From: Parelaphostrongylus tenuis
Taxonomy: Eukaryota > Nematoda > Chromadorea > Rhabditida > Metastrongylidae
Reading direction: 5' to 3'
DNA: 64,000 bases
Assembly: GCA_019055375.1 (NCBI GenBank)
Contig: JAHQIW010006940.1
Location: 62,001 to 126,000 of the forward strand
Each line of letters begins with the position of its first letter. The first letter of the stretch is position 1. The position numbers were made by a program, and so were the translations under genes. Positions 1 through 13,300 of the stretch are shown one piece after another. Below the pieces are notes generated by a model, which was not told the DNA's origin, ran no database searches, and saw only the letters and a list, made by a program, of their open reading frames with translations.

Positions 1-44
1 AATATTTTGATTGGCGGTGTAGCTATCATATATTCCTAAAGGGA

Positions 45-205
45 ATTGAGTGGTGAGCAAAAACACGGCCTCGGCCGGAAATCGAACGCGCGTTTCATCC
101 TATCCGAGGACGCGTGCTCTACCACTACACCACCGAGGCACATTTGCGCCAGCACTCATTCTCCAACATCTCTATGTTAGCTGTCAGCCACTGAACTTTA
201 ACGAA
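45..205 (-). repeat. tRNA-derived SINE, family B, copy 1
   Basis: The tRNA-like core at 139-68 is 72 nt, has a perfect 7-bp acceptor stem (GCCTCGG/CCGAGGC), a D-arm with A-box TGGTGTAGTGGTAGAGCA and a CGTTCGATT B-box region. The anticodon loop lacks U33 and the T stem is mismatched, so it is not a working tRNA gene. A shared head lies on the high-coordinate side (to about 205) and a shared tail containing ttttgctcaccactcaat lies beyond 45. Confidence 0.7.
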
Positions 206-329
206 TTAGGTCGGGTTGTAGGCCGCGTTTTTGCTCACCACTCAATTCTCTTAAAAATATATGAATGATTACAACATTGCGAAAAATACAGTAAAAGTAC
301 TAGAAATTTCGAATACTAGTTATCACAAG

Positions 330-625
330 GGCTGTCAGCTCAACTGGGTTTATAAAGCGAAACCGCATACTCAAGCAAACCTGTCAAAGGTTGGTGGTTG
401 ATAGCCAACGTAGAGATGTTGAAGAATGAGGGGTGGCACAAATGCTTGGTGGTGTAGTGGTAGAGCACGCGTCTCCGCATAGGATGAAAAGCGCGTTCGA
501 TTCTCGCCTTAGGCCGTGTTTTTGCCCACCACTCAATTTTGTTAAGAATGTATGTATGATCATAACACTGCGAAAAATGCAGTAAAAATACTAGAATTTC
601 GAATATTGGTGTAGCTATCATTAAA
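330..625 (+). repeat. tRNA-derived SINE, family B, copy 2
   Basis: The tRNA-like core is at 444-514 (TTGGTGGTGTAGTGGTAGAG, then CGTTCGATTCTCG). It is preceded by the family head (gttggtggttgatagccaac) and followed by ttttgcccaccactcaat and a unit ending ggtgtagctatca that recurs at 1-30 and 250-330. It is inverted relative to copy 1. Confidence 0.7.
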
Positions 626-1362
626 CATGGTTGCATTCTATATAATTACAACAAGTGCAGACGAATAAGAACATAGAAACGTTAATGTTTGTTCAATAGA
701 AAGTCAGATCATAGAAATGTTGCAAGCTGTATGGTTTGATTGGCGACGCAGTCAGCTTCACATCTGACTATATTCTTTTAATTACTAGACTGCAGAAATG
801 TTTATTAAGCGACAACACCATGATAGAGTACTTCATGGATTTTGGGAAAAACGAAACTTGGAGTTACTGTACACTCTAAGTTCCAACCACATCAAGAGCG
901 CAGTGGAATAGTGAACAACGAAACGTAAAGAAAAAGTGAGATATTGTGAAAACTTTATTGAGTTGAAGTCGATTTTTACACATACACGAATTTCCATTCA
1001 GAAATTTATCTCATTAGGTTCTAAAACTAAGAAGTGCGTCTAATTCCAAGTGCAGCAAGAGACATAAAGTTAGTATTCCCATAAAATCGCTTAAGGCCAT
1101 TACCATTGAATCAGAGTGGAAATGTGTCGCACTCACTGCCATTATATGATAAATAAAACTCACTTATTAAAATAATGTGGTTTATCAGACATAGATAGTG
1201 AAGATTATAGAGGATTGACAATCATGAAACATATGAAACTCGTTGGTTTACCCAATCTGATTGCCCAGAATATTTAGCATAACTGCTTTATTCAGCCATA
1301 ATAAATTTCTTATAAATAGGAACATTTCACTCTATCATAAGTCCCACACACCGGTTTCTAGC
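560..1362. other. Gene 3' flank, nothing else recognised
   Basis: AT-rich unique sequence after the SINE pair. Apart from the AATAAA at 1287-1292 I see no gene or repeat. Confidence 0.5.
1287..1292 (-). terminator. Poly(A) signal AATAAA of the TSP1 gene
   Basis: TTTATT on the plus strand reads AATAAA on the coding strand, about 70 bases past the TGA at 1363. That distance suits a nematode 3' UTR. Confidence 0.5.
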
Positions 1363-4300
1363 TCACATTTGAGCGTCTGCGTTCTGATTCTCATCTCGGG
1401 TTGAAAATATTGATGATTGCCCTATTATTTGATCGATATCAATTATTGACATCATATGATTGCTCACAGGTGCAAGAAGTGATCCAGGTATGGTGGTACC
1501 ATCATAATAATCGTACTCTAATTCATCGGATGTCGACATCGAAGACGTTCCACGAGGCAAGGGTGACTCGACGTGCAGACCTGCGTGTGAGAACCTAAAA
1601 AACAAAGGAATCAAACAATTCAGCGAAGTGGATACGAAATGTATTTTCATGAGGAATTTCAGGATCTTTCCGATTATGAGAGGACAAATGAAGAACCAAT
1701 CTCATTCGCTGGAAAGGGACTTTTCATAGAAGTGTTAGTTAGCTTTCGAAAGCTAAGACTTGAAGCTATAGCCCCATGTCATCTGATTTCGAAAAAGGTT
1801 TTTGAAGTTTGCTACAGGAGGAGATTTTCTGGCTTCAAACACACATATTTGTCGCCGGACAGAGCTCTTTCTTTGGACTATTGATAATCAATTGGTAGCG
1901 TAATCGATTTTGATTCCAACGCTATGTCTATGAACCGAAAGACCGTTTATCTGAAACGCAGCAGATAAAATAAATTAAATTCCCGTCTGCAATCAATGGC
2001 TTCCTTGGCCAACTCACGTGCGGCTGGCTGAGGCAGCCACGTTCGACGATCCGACGACCATCGATTTTCGGGCATATGTACTTTAGAGGAGTATCGCGTT
2101 AGCAGTCCACGTGGCCTCCTCACACACACGCATGTTGCCCTCGATCGCAAATGGAAATTAAACTCATTCAACCTGCTTCATTTCAGAGAAACGGTCTTTT
2201 TAGGATATAAACACAGAGTCGAGATCAAATTCGATTAAGCTATCGAATGATTAGTGGTAGTCCAGAGAAACAGCTCTGTCCAGCGAGAATTATGATCGTC
2301 TGAGATAAAAATTTGTGCGGAGTTTGCAACGTTATAGAAAGGTGTTTTGGAAAACCCGTGAAGTGGTGCTGTAGCCTCAAGTCTGAGCTTTCAATTGGTC
2401 ACTAACACTACTATGAAAAGCTGCTTTCCAGCGAATTAAGTTGGTTTTTCATTGTTCCCTCATAAACAGAAAGAGCCAAATTTCATTTGTGCTAACATTT
2501 ACGAGTGGGAAAACTTAATGGTTATCCACGTTTTATATGCTCATCCTTGAAAAAAACAGCATACCTTGGTGTATTCTGTACACTGAGCTGGATTCCAACA
2601 CTTTTCTTGGAGATAAAACCGGTCGTCTTCTCTCCACATATTTGCGTGCTTTCTGTGTTTCCCGATTGAATCATCGTGCTATTATATCTAAATTTAGTGT
2701 TTCATTAATAGAAATCATTGTACTCTGCGGTGGATAAACGGCTCATCAGCAGTATTTACAGAATATTTTCGAAACTGAAATATACTATATGTAAGACTAA
2801 CGTTTTATCCAACGCTGGGGGTTCACGAATGCCATGATGTCGTAGTCTTCTAGTGACCGCGGCACACAAGAATGGAGGAGTAAAAATAATCAGTAAAAAC
2901 AAAACCAATAGAAAGGCAATGACCACCGTATCGGAGCGTAGTGAATGGAATTTTTCTGATTCTCGTGTAGGCAAGTGCGCTGGCACATCTGAATATCATA
3001 TTATGTATATATATATATATATATATATATTTATTTATTTATTTATTTATTTATTTATACACATCTTTGCTCATAAAGCTTCAATGTTTTGAATGATGAA
3101 TATATAGATCACCATAATCGCTTGGTTTGGCTGTAATATGATACTATTCCGTCGCAAAGGCTCTTCTACTTGACAAGCTTATTACTGCTACCTATTTTTT
3201 TATGGAAGGCTTTTGAAATTTGACTTGTCTCAGCTGAAGGCTCAAATAGTCTCATGCTTCACTTCGATACTCTAGTATTTTACACAGATGAAGAAAAGTG
3301 ATGAAGGTGCACTGAACTTAATAATCGTTTCACACTTTTCTAAGGAAATGAACGCCATTCCACTTTACGCAAAAAGATGACGGTTCATAAATTTGCTCCA
3401 TGATGTTTTTTATCAGTGCTTTGTTCACAATTACTAATTCTTCTATGGTCACGCCGTCGAAGAACGAGAAAGTTCAGCATAATTACGGCTGATAAAAAAA
3501 TGTATGCACTAAGATCTTTGCTCATCTCGTATATCCAATAGCTCTTGGCTTAACTGGGTTTGATACCAATATGTGCCTAGCAGACCAGAACGTTGATGGT
3601 TGGTTGTTGACAGACTCGATACTTGTTGTTCTAGAGACTGTGATAACACAACAGAAGTTCCGGTATTGCTGTATTTAGTATACGTCCCCAAAAAGGGTGA
3701 GACGCGAGTTCAACTCCCGTTCGAGGTTTGAGTTTTGCAAACCACCCAATATTTAAGTACTACATATGCACACATATATACATGTATATTAATGCTCAAA
3801 AAGCTACTAAAGAAAATTTTTTGTCAATTCCCAAAAAACTTTTCTAGAAGATGTGGAAGGGCTTTTTGAATTGCATACTTATAGATAGGAGGCTCAAATT
3901 TGCTTACCTCGTGTCGAATACATCACAGTAAAGCCTCTACGGTGTTGTAAAGATGTGCTGTTGCCATTGTACCCAAATACGACGAAGATAGGCTGATCAC
4001 CTTGGAGTGTAAATTCTTGGTCTTGGCTCGATCCAGAGAGCCAAACAAGCTCCTAGACGAAGAAACTCAAGCTTAAAAATTGAATTCAGTCTATAACATA
4101 ATTGCATCAACAATTACAGAAATTACAAAATTACAGAAAAACGAAACCTTGAATGGAGCACCGAGGAAAAACGACAGCTTTCCTAAGGCGTCAGCATCTG
4201 CTGTGATTTTGAAATCGGAAAGAACAGAACTGCTTCGACTCTGCATGGACCATGTTTGATTTCCGTTGCACAAATGCGCATCTCTAAATATGGGCACATG

Positions 4301-7300
4301 CTACATATGGTTGAAAAATCGATAAAGAAAAACTTTAAGGATTAATTTGAAAATGACGACCACATACTACGTTTATACAAGATCGTGAGATAGCCAGGAA
4401 AAGAAGAGTTCCATAAGGACAAATATATTGGAACTTTCTGAGATGTTTGAACGTAACTTTAAATGCAGTAAATTTTAAATCTTTTCAGTGGTTTCCCTTG
4501 TTAAATATAGATTTTCTCACCGCCCTTTCTACTACACGCAATCGAAAGTTGAAACACAAATGTCGCATTAGGTGTGGATTGTGAAAAGCTTTTCTTAGCA
4601 CTTAATGATTTGGAAAGAACTAGTGTTTTGACGATTTTCAGAAAGAGATTTTACTGCTGATAAAAATTGTATATTTTGTTGATCTAAAATCTACAATTTG
4701 TGCACTCGTGCAATTTACATATTCATCGCTGATGGCACTAGTAGTCATCGAATAGAACTTGCAATCTTTGCAAAACAATACTCGCTTACCTATGTTCCAC
4801 CTATGATATTTTACAAAGATACTCGAGAAATGGACCGTATGAAGTACTATAGACATAACAATAATGTTTTTCTCATTCCAAATCAATGGTATTGGTAAAT
4901 TGATGGTAATCAATGGTATCAAGGGTATCTGGAAAATATCATAATACGTTGGGGAAAAAGTTTTGAGAAAATGCGTGTAATTTTTTTTTGTGTTTTTGGG
5001 CTCACTTGAAAGCCCGTCTTCTCTCGCGTTGATTGTTATGTAATTAATCTACTTATTCCAAGGTGGAGTTGACAAGCTTTAGCCAACTGTGTCTTCCCCC
5101 CAGCCAGATTGATGCGTTCACTTGCCACCGTTGCATTTGAACCCAACAGCCGTTTGTGCATCATCAGCGACCTAATTGCTCTCTTGTTAACTCCATTCTG
5201 AAATAAGTAGATAAATTATATACAAAGACGGGCTTTCAGATGAGCTCAAAAACACAAAAAATGGCCGATATCCGAAAAAGTTATGAGCATTTCCTCAGAG
5301 CTTATTTCCTTAACCTATTAAGTAAATTACATGCGGTGTATCTGTTGGGCTGTCTAGCGTTATGCGGTGTACCTGTTACGTTGTTGTCTTGGCTACACCT
5401 TCTATGACCTGCTAGGAAGTCCTCTTTTGTTTTCTCTACAAGTACTAGCAAGAGTAATGCCTCCTGTGCACAATGTTTCCGACCAAGCAAAAAGTATTTT
5501 GATAACTACTGGCTTAAAAGTACCTCCCTTCACTTAGTAGATCCTACACAAACATAATTGTTAAAATTAATCACATTATCGAGTGCTTTGCTAGTGGTAT
5601 ACAAAACCCTGCAATCATAACCATCTTTCGAAGGCATTTTGGGTAATTCGAACTCTATATGTGGACTCTTCTCTCCCTCTTTGAAGATCTGGTGTATGTG
5701 AGGCAATCCATTCTTAGATGTCTCGTTTCATCACCAACACCACCATTTTTCAGACCCATTTATTTAGGTTAATCAACAAAAAGAACTGAAGCTTCAATAG
5801 GTACTTGCATATTTTTAGCATATTTTCCACTCTCAAAAAAGATCGGTAGATATCGCAGCGGTCTCCTTACTGGCAGACGTTTCGCTTTGGTACCATATGC
5901 GTAATGGATCATTGACCTTGTATTCTTTGACAATAACAATACCTACTTACGACACGACTGCTGTGATTCAACAGACTGAACATGAAATAAACCAATTACC
6001 TCCAAAAAATCACGACCTGTATGCACTGCACTATAAACAAAGCCGGTTTACAGGCAAGTGCTGAAAATTTTCACCCACTGAAAGATTTTAGAAATTTACT
6101 GTGTTTGACATACATCTAGAAAAATTATAGCTCTAGAAAAGTGAGATAGCCTATATAAAGTGCTATTTACGCATGAAAATTGCTTTATATATAGTTCAAA
6201 ATCTTGAGTAAAAAAGGAGACCGTGAATTTGGTAAAGCAAAAACATTTATTCTAGATGGCAAGAACAAGCAAAAGTCTTGATGTGTCAATGGCAAGAATG
6301 AGTAAAAATTTTTTATGTTTTGAGAGTTTATCTTCAATCGATGAAGTTCATTATGAACTGGGACGTGCTTGCTGAAAGGAATAGTGACTTTTGGGCAAAC
6401 TTGAGTAAACTCTTGACGGCTTCAAAAATAGGGAATGCCAAAAGATTGCGCCATTATAGGAAATATCAATGTTCAATGAATATTGCTAAGAAGTTCCGAA
6501 TGTTTGCTACATTTTGATTGGATGATAAAGATTGTAGTAATATTGTGTACGTCCAGATCGAACGCCCAAAGAATTTCCACCAAATCTGCCATGTTTACGA
6601 ACTCCTCAAATCTTCTACGTATCGGAAAATTGTCCTCTTTAGCACAGAATCCGCCTTATTAATTACGGTCCGTATTTCAATGACGGTCAAGTTGCCTAAC
6701 TTTCTAAACCACTTTGAATCAGGCGTCACCGACGCGGTAGGTAGTAGATCTGGTAGAGCGCTATGTGCTAACTTTAGAGCTACATCATCAAATAAAAATG
6801 ATTAAAAGAATAGATGTCGTGCACATAACAGAGCTTATGTCAAAGACAATGATTGCAAGGGACACTTGAAATTGGTAAAGTTCAAAAATAACAAGTTTAA
6901 ATGTTTGTCGGATTCTTACGCTGCTGTTGTAAAAAAAGATCCTGATCTTCCACTCATTTCGCATCCACATTTGCAACTTCCCGACATTGAAGGCACATTA
7001 TCGAGCTCTGGAACATATGTCAATGAAGTGATATAGTTTGTGGGTGGTTACAATCCTGAGACTTGCACATGCATGCAACTTCTTCGAGCATAGTTAGAGG
7101 TAAATGAGTGTATATCTGCCTCAAACAATGATTTGTGATGGCACAGCAATGTACCACGTCACTAACACCTACACCGACCCTCTGTAACTTTTCTCATTAT
7201 TATATAAGTGAATCTTTTTTCTTCGGCAGACAAGGAGCAGCTGGTAGCGAAATCTGATCAATATACTCTAAAGCTTCGGCGGATATTCCATTATATACTC

Positions 7301-10300
7301 AGAGAAAAAGCCAGGGTTCCAAAAAGGTGTGTGTATTGGCAAAAAGGTTCTGCCCATCTTGTCCTCATTTTGAATATAGGTGTGGCTATGTAATGGTGCC
7401 TAAAAAGGTACGGTTTCAAGAAATTGGTGAGAAGCAGTGACAGTGTCTAAAACTGCCTTTTATTCAGTGTTTTCAAAAATCTCGTTACAGAACTATGATA
7501 TAGCTAGGAGATTGTTTTAAGTCTTTTCGAGGTCTGGTATATCAGTAACTTATGTACATTTCGGCAGCCTCGGCGCCTCAGCTGAGCCACACGCCCCACC
7601 AGTGTTTGAATTATCATCGGACACTGTAAGATAGCAGCTAGTTTATAATTGCCTAAGTGACCGTCTACGCACACATATAACTGTATTAATTAATATAACG
7701 GCAGAGATGATGATTGCACGAGGTAGGGTATGTTCTATTTAATTTTTTCTAGAACGTGTGATGACGAATTCATTAATAAAATGAGTAGACACTCTGCGTT
7801 CGAGCATAAAAGCACCTAGTTGGGAAGGTAAAGCGAAGCAAACTACTCCACTAAGTCAGAAAAGGAGATAGAGGAACAACGAAGAGAGTTTTGAATTCAA
7901 CATTATCGCAGAAGAACTTAGAATCAGCGTTCAAAACCCTAAAAGCATTGTCGATAAATTCCAGAAGTTCTTGATGAATAGCAGGGAGAGACGCTTTGTC
8001 ATCGCGAACGATTTCTTACAATATTCCAGACTAAATTTAATGTAGGAGAGGCGTATCACTTTTTCATGTGAATAGAAGTGTTGATTTTCGTTCAGTGGAA
8101 AGCTTATAGAAAGCTGTGAGTGAGTAGAGAAGCTGCTTCTTCCAACATGGTTGAAATTTAAATATTATGATGTTATGAAAGTATTCTACAGAATGGTATA
8201 TTATGATGTTATGAAAGTATTTTACAGAATGGTTTCCAGTCAACTTGACCTTTCCGATCCTTGAAGAAGGCGAAGTCGTTAGTGCCGCACAGAGTTGAAC
8301 AAACGCTGCTAATATCAACCACCTCTCTGCTCAAGAAGAAAATTTTGACCTATATTGTCAGCGTTGCTAAACTCTCAAAGCAAGTCTGGTACAATTTATC
8401 ACATCTCAGTGGTATGATATGCTTCATAAGCATGGGGTGTGGAATAGAATCAGCTACCACGCATCTTTTGCGACACCTATAATCATTGCGCTACACGTAT
8501 CCCTCAAACGTAACGTAAAATATATCAAACTATACATTAGATACGTCAGTAATACTGTAGCCAAAGAGTGGCTTTATTCGGAAAGGGTGTCGATCATAGG
8601 TACGCGAAAAGCAAACATCACTGCTCGTCGATATGCAAAAATTCATTGACTGAATGACACAAATAACTGGCACGGTTGGCTTCATTAAAAAGAGCAATTG
8701 TTGAAAAATTAGTTAATTGGACTGAAACGTTTTTCGAAAGCTTCCAAATACTTTTAATATCTACGGATTTTCGATACTGGAGGATATAGGTAAAATCTGT
8801 TCCCGAGGAATCACGGTATTACATTTGCTAATCCGAGGAAAATTGCTTCTCTTACTTTACATTTCAACACTGTTCTATTAATACGCGCTTTTCCATTCAG
8901 GGTTGCTTAAGTTCCTTAAGTTTACTTACAGTAGACTTTGCTGTACATTTTACTTATTGCGGAACCATGAAGACGAGTTCACTTCATTGTATCGGCAAAA
9001 AAGATACCTAAACACTTTGCTCTTTTGCAAGCTCTTGTTTCAACAACATGTCCTTCGCAGTTCTTGCCTCGCTCCGGCTTCGGATTTTCACAAAACCGAT
9101 ACCGCTTCTGAAGTGATGTCCCACACGTTTTCGAGCACTCTGACCATGCTGACCAACTTCCCCACCTACCATCCGTTCGAGAAACTGAAATATGTGTCGT
9201 ATGACATGATGCGTTCAGTGATGTAGAGTGATGTGCAAAACTTTTGCGCCAGGCGGGACTCGAACACTTACCTCGCTTTTTCCGAAAGCGCGTGCTCTAA
9301 CGCGCTGCACTACTGACGCCTATTTTCCATCGCTCTTTCTACGCTACAACGCGGGTTCGAGCCCCCACGACGCAAAAGTTTTACGGATCAATCAACATCG
9401 GTGGTTATATCCGTAACATCTTTCCACCACTAAAAGCGGTCAAATAAAAAAAAAAAACAAAAAAAAGAATGCATTTACTTTTGAGTGCCTATGTGGCAAT
9501 TCGCATTACCTTTTGCTTCCACAATTATTTGCACCACGAAAATATTTTTCTGACTATCCCAGCGCTTTTTAGAAGAGATTGAAAATCAATTTTCTGCTAA
9601 TTTGCACTATAAACGACTGTTAATAACCTTCAGGGCAAAAGGATGAAGTTTTACTCATATCTTCGCAGAAAACCAATTCGTTTTTTATAATGTGTGTGAG
9701 AAACACCCATGGTGGAACCATTACAATTTTCTTCTGCTGAAAAAAAGCGAGATCGTGTATCAATCAAACTGAACGTGCTTTTGAAAAGAATCAAACCAAA
9801 TACCGCTATTCTAATGTGCCACTATTTTTATTTGATGTTTCATCACCTCAGAATTAGTGAGGTCAGGTAAAAAGTTTGTGCCGTTTTGATTTCTTGATTT
9901 TTTTCTAATATGATTTTTGCATTGCATGATTTTAGCGTCATTTAATTGGTCTTTTTCTTGCGAGCATTTTGGTATACATCTTACCTATAGTTGCTCTGAG
10001 ATGAAGTTGTTGTGGGAACAAATTCTGCTTGCTACTCATGTACAAATAAGCGCATAAGGAATATGCTAGTGAAGCAACGCGCAAGATTAAGGAGTTTGGG
10101 GCAACGATACGGTTGCAAAAAATACGGCCAAGAAGTGCTTTGCGAAGATCGAAGCTGGACAGAACAGCCTGGAGCTTCAGTCGCTCTCGGGCCGTCTACA
10201 GGAACTTGAAAGTCAAGCTGTCCTTGATGTGGTCGAGAAGAATCCTTCAATGACATTTCGAATGCTAGCTGAAGAGTTCAACTGTTGTTTCAAGACTATC

Positions 10301-13300
10301 GCCAACTAAAATGGTATGACATTATCGAGTTTGATGGAGAATACTTTGATTATCAGTTTTGTCTTTTGTTGGAAACGAAGTATTGCAAAAATCTTATTAA
10401 AAAGTCGGTACGGCGCGAACTTTCTACACAGCGTATTATCCGACAATTACAACATATTTTTTCCAAATGAATTTCCGTCATTCATCAGATTAGGTGACTT
10501 CGCAGACTCGCAGATTAGCTGCATAAAAACTATTGGTTCATAGTATCCGGGCTCAACTAAAATTGACGAAAATGTCCCGGACTGCTATTAAATGAATACG
10601 TGCTAATGTTTATGAAAAGAACAAGAGCAGCAACTGTTCATTACGACCTTCTGTCTTGTCCATCATTGACAACGAGGTTCAGGTAATGCCCATTGTGCTT
10701 TGTTCTTGCACGGGTCCCGCGTCGAACATATGGGAGCTCTAGTAATTATCCCCATTCGCTCGTACATTTTAAGTGATGACGGCTCTGCTTCGTTGATGAA
10801 GCATCGTTCATCGCATATGTGTCAGTACGACTACATAACATCAACCGACATCGTCGATCATTTGGCACTTCAAAATATTAGCAACTGGCCATGCACGCTT
10901 TCTTGATTGATTGAAAAGCTTGGAGTTGCTAAGAAACTTAATTTTCGCCTAACGTTTTGACGCTTGTTTTCTTCAAAGCCGATTGATGTGAGCCGATACT
11001 TCATAGACGTTTGTCCTCGTAGTGGTCTTCATCTTCGTTGCCGTTCGCATCCAAATCTTTTTCGGAGGAGCACCGCTCAAATGATAACATTACCCACCAG
11101 CGCTCCTTTTCTCAGGACGACTGCTGATGACATTGATTTCCGCCGATGATATTTCGTTTTTCAAAAAGATAATTTACCTTGCAGCACTCGGTATAATAGT
11201 CACTAGCACTCAGCGTTATGATGAGTTTAGAAACGACTTTCCTTCCGTTTGGCATTACTAATCAATCACATTTTCTATCTGGATTGAGCGAAAAGCACAA
11301 AGGGGAGATATGATACATTTTAGCAGGCACAAGCTCGACTGCTGATCTCTGCAATGTCAGGGAATTCTATCACCTGGCTTACGGTGTTTTATGCTCGACG
11401 TTGATTTCTTCATAGAGCAGGATAGCCTCAAGAGATCGGCTGATCCAAGAACTGTACTACTGAAGAGTCCTGGAAGACTAAACAGGCGCCTGTCTAGCAA
11501 GGACGAAACAGGCGCCTGTCTAGCACCCAGATCTCAAAAACTGCTTAAAACATATTATATCACTATGAGAAGGGCACAAAGGTGCTGCAAAAATTATCAA
11601 AAATCAATCATCCTGTATAAAAGGAGCGGGTAAGGTTCTCATGCAGGCGGTGTTTTTCCGGGGAATATCCGGCCTCAAGGACAACGATGGAGAAGACCAC
11701 AACGAAGGCGAACGTCTGTAGAGCATTGACTTGAATAATCGCCTGTGAAGAAGACGAAACGCGTTGAATCGCTAGCCGAATGAGCCGAATAAACAAGTTT
11801 TTTTGGCAACTTCGTGCTTTCCACTCAAGCAAAAAATTATGTAATTGATTGGCATTGCCGAAGAAGGAAAGTTGGCTTTCAGATTATCAAAAACTTTTGA
11901 AAAGTAATCCAACATTACACCTATGCCAACCATTTGGTGCTCATACAATATGATCGAAAGTTCATCGCTAAAATCTTTTTGCATTCAAACTACAAATTAC
12001 AGAAAAGGAAGCGCTCAGTGACCGTTCATTATGATACCCATTTCCCTTCCTTTTTTGGAGTAAAGAGTTTATTTGCTAGACTTTTTTGTGTACAACCAAT
12101 GTTTATCGAACTCAGACGCTCTGCAATGAAAGAAGGTGGAGAGTGTTCTCTCCACAGAGTAGTTTGGATAATTTTTTTTACGTGAATTTTCCCGCGTACA
12201 AAGCAAATAATTAATTGCTGTTCCGAATCGGCTTCTATGCATTTTTAGTCACTATGTCTCAACTCATCCCATCACGCTTAAATCGACGCTTGCTTATAAC
12301 ATAATATGTGTACCTGATCCAGAGTGCACTTTCCAAAAGACTCGAAAAAGGTGGGGCTTAATGGGTTACCTAAAATTATCTTTTCATTGTTTAGTTTTCA
12401 AAAAGAGAATAAGGGGAAGAAAGTGGAATTTTGGGCCCGAAATAAAGGTCAGTTGAGTGATGTATTGAAAGGGCGGTTGGCCAGCTATGTGCCTAAGGAC
12501 GTTCATGGGGCGGAATGGGTTTAGATAGGAAGAGATAATGTAGGATAGATTAGCAATAATTTCATGTGTCTCTTAGCTCTCAATTTACAGTGTGGCCGTA
12601 TTGATTAGCTATATACTCCTATAATTGAGTTATAATTATTTGTTTCTCAAAGGGCATCATATTTTGCGGTTACCCCTAGGAAAATTTTTGCCGGCGATTT
12701 CTTTCACGAGATATTCGCAGCTCAGTATTGCACAGCTCCACGGTTTTCAAATGATAATATATTCATATAGTCGAAATACAATTGCTTCAAACGTAATTTC
12801 ATTTGTAATTTATTCCTACGAAAAGGATATAGTGAATAGAAGATTTGTTCAAAATCTATATAGAGTGAATATTTGCACTGCGCGCGTTCATTGTTACAAG
12901 ACCGAGAGGCCTTACAGAATTAGATATTGATCAGAGCTTCTATTCTTGCTATAATCTTGTCCAGTCTATACGAGATTGGCTTTGTCAAGAGCACAAGCCT
13001 AGAAGGCATAACTCTCATATTAGTAATTGCCGCGTATAATGACACAAGCTAATATCGCTCAAGACACCCAGTAGAAAAGGCTGAATGGGCACATGACTGG
13101 ATCACTGTCATTAGGTAAAACAGAATAGCGATTGACAATCGAGTGTTATTGCCCAGCAAAAGTCCTCTGAGAATTAAGATTGATAGGAAACATCAAAAAC
13201 AGACAATTTGTGTGAAAATTTGCGTTACCTCTCGTGATACACTCTATTCATCTATGAAAAAAACTGCACCCGTTTGAAAAAGGAATCAATAAAAAGAAAC

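Noticed and set aside
68..139. 72-nt sequence with a perfect acceptor stem as a true tRNA gene
   Set aside because: U33 is missing, the T stem is mismatched and the flanks are shared with other SINE copies.
8903..9226. 107-codon plus-strand ORF
   Set aside because: It is antisense to the TSP1 exon 9184-9008, whose WSAWSECSKTCG motif is unmistakable.
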